The position numbers were made by a program, and so were the translations under genes. Below, in pieces: positions 62,989 through 64,000 of a stretch of DNA of 64,000 nt. The stretch spans positions 27,292 to 91,291 of the forward strand of contig CAZVLQ010000006.1 in NCBI GenBank assembly GCA_964628185.1. The letters are read 5' to 3'. Below the pieces are notes generated by a model that worked only from the letters and a program-made list of their open reading frames with translations, made no database searches and had not been told where the DNA came from. Numbering within the stretch: position 1 is the first letter of the stretch; each line of letters begins with the position of its first letter. This DNA comes from CAZVLQ01 sp964628185. GTDB taxonomy: Bacteria; Pseudomonadota; Zetaproteobacteria; Mariprofundales; Mariprofundaceae.

Positions 62989-63963
62989 ATGCGCTATGAC
63001 TGGAGCATTGATGAAATCGAACGGCTGTTTGCATTACCGTTCAACGACCTGCTGTTTCGAGCCCAGCAGGCGCATCGTATTCATTTCGATGCCAATGCGG
63101 TCCAGCTTTCCACCCTGCTTTCGATCAAGACCGGCGGTTGTCCGGAGGACTGCAAGTACTGCCCGCAGAGCACGCACTACAGCACCGCAACCGAATCCGA
63201 ACTGCTGATGAAAAAAAAGGAAGTCATGCTGGCCGCACGTGCCGCGAAAGAAAGAGGGGCTACGCGCTTCTGCATGGGTGCGGCCTGGCGTGAACCGCAG
63301 GGCCGCGCCTTCACGGCCGTGCTGGAAATGATCCGGGCCATCAGGGCGATGGGCATGGAGACCTGCGCTACCCTGGGTATGCTTACCGGGGAGCAGGCGA
63401 TAAAACTGAAGGAGGCGGGGCTGGATTACTACAACCATAACCTTGACACCGATCCTGCATATTACAGGGAGATCATTTCCACGCGCACCTTCAGCGATCG
63501 ACTGGATACGCTGAAGCACGTTCGTGCCGCCGGCATGAATATCTGCTGCGGCGGTATTGTCGGCATGGGTGAATCCCGCCGTCATCGCGCCGGGTTCGTC
63601 GCGCAACTGGCGCGCATGAATCCGCATCCGGAATCAGTGCCGATCAACATGCTGGTAAAAGTGAAGGGAACGCCGCTGGAACATGCGGCGGATCTGGATC
63701 ATTTTGAGTTTATCCGAACGATTGCCGTTGCCCGGATCACCATGCCCGCCTCGCATGTCCGCCTCTCCGCCGGCCGTGAAGCCATGAGCGAAGAGATGCA
63801 GGCGCTGTGTTTTCTGGCCGGCGCCAATTCGATTTTCTATGGCGAGAAGCTGCTTACCACCGGCAACCGGCAGGCTGACGCCGACCGGGCGATGTTCGAC
63901 AGGCTTGGACTCCGTCCGGAAGAGGCGCCGGCGCCCTCGGACCGTCGTATCGCCAATGCCTGA
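62989..63963 (+). CDS. bioB: Biotin synthase
   Basis: Radical SAM enzyme inserting sulfur into dethiobiotin. The 324-residue product has TGGCPEDCKYCPQS (Cx3Cx2C, about 45-58) and the auxiliary-cluster residues FCMGAAWREPQGR (Cys about 90) and MNICCGGIVGMGE (about 183). GGAGG precedes the ATG by six bases. Other bio genes are outside the window. Confidence 0.97.
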   Translation: MRYDWSIDEIERLFALPFNDLLFRAQQAHRIHFDANAVQLSTLLSIKTGGCPEDCKYCPQSTHYSTATESELLMKKKEVMLAARAAKERGATRFCMGAAWREPQGRAFTAVLEMIRAIRAMGMETCATLGMLTGEQAIKLKEAGLDYYNHNLDTDPAYYREIISTRTFSDRLDTLKHVRAAGMNICCGGIVGMGESRRHRAGFVAQLARMNPHPESVPINMLVKVKGTPLEHAADLDHFEFIRTIAVARITMPASHVRLSAGREAMSEEMQALCFLAGANSIFYGEKLLTTGNRQADADRAMFDRLGLRPEEAPAPSDRRIANA

Positions 63964-63981
63964 CCGAAGTCAAGTTCAGGC

Positions 63982-64000
63982 TTAACCCGTATATTGCATG
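63982..64000. repeat. Second copy of the AACCCG-ATATTGCATG motif at the window end
   Basis: TTAACCCGTATATTGCATG differs from 26658-26676 by one base. A partial match, TGACCCGTATTTTGCA, lies at 62915 after EI. It may continue beyond the window. Confidence 0.6.

Overview
The window is a dense, high-GC chromosomal segment of a Pseudomonadota bacterium. A Gammaproteobacterium or a close ally is likely. The evidence is the dapA/bamC pair, the mlaFEDC lipid transporter with a YhdP-like protein, the mre-mrdA-rodA elongation cluster, ubiquinone genes (ubiD, ubiT, ubiU, ubiV), and rpoN-hpf-ptsN-hprK-rapZ followed by EIIA, HPr and EI. I cannot name a genus. GTG and TTG starts and 1-4 base overlaps between neighbouring genes are common, so most genes lie in tight operons.

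Layout. 1-7.7 kb: the 5' part of aconitase, two exported proteins of unknown function, a PrsK/PrsR-like two-component pair, dapA and bamC. 7.8-14 kb: trpEGDC, a tRNA-Ala(GGC) gene lying antisense in the ppiD-trpE gap, and ppiD. 14.1-17.8 kb: an anti-sigma kinase/STAS pair, ubiD and thiI. 17.8-20.0 kb: the only accessory-looking stretch. It has a perfect 23-bp hairpin, an unusual promoter region, an AAA/DUF4143 ATPase, and remnants of a type I restriction gene, a zinc-ribbon gene and an M48 peptidase gene. 20-31 kb: nhaA, argH, a lipoprotein, dapC, a globin-coupled GGDEF-EAL protein, prlC, hemC and rhlB. 31-38.5 kb, minus strand: mlaFEDC, yhdP-like, dnaQ and a low-molecular-weight phosphatase. 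38.7-45 kb: ilvE, a DUF992 protein, exported msrA, a radical SAM gene and ubiT-ubiU-ubiV. 45-50.2 kb: mreBCD, mrdA, rodA. 50.2-56 kb: TauE-like transporter, ogt, a truncated yqaA, a ClC channel, a UvrD-type helicase and arsC. 56-63 kb: rpoN, hpf and a regulatory phosphotransferase chain. 63-64 kb: bioB.

How the parts work together. The 56-63 kb cluster encodes a PTS with no sugar permease: EI, HPr with both His and Ser sites, two EIIA proteins (PtsN and a mannose-type), HprK and RapZ. It sits beside sigma-54, and a sigma-54 activator (PrsR-like) lies at 3-4.5 kb. ubiTUV with ubiD suggests ubiquinone synthesis both with and without oxygen, which suits a facultative lifestyle together with the globin-type oxygen sensor.

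The most unusual thing seen is a near-88-bp element with perfect 30-bp inverted arms lying inside ubiV. It adds about 28 codons without breaking the frame. Other points for a second look are the decayed island at 17.8-20 kb, the globin sensor with a degenerate GGDEF site and intact EAL site, the mla operon running into yhdP without mlaB, and several dispersed intergenic repeats.
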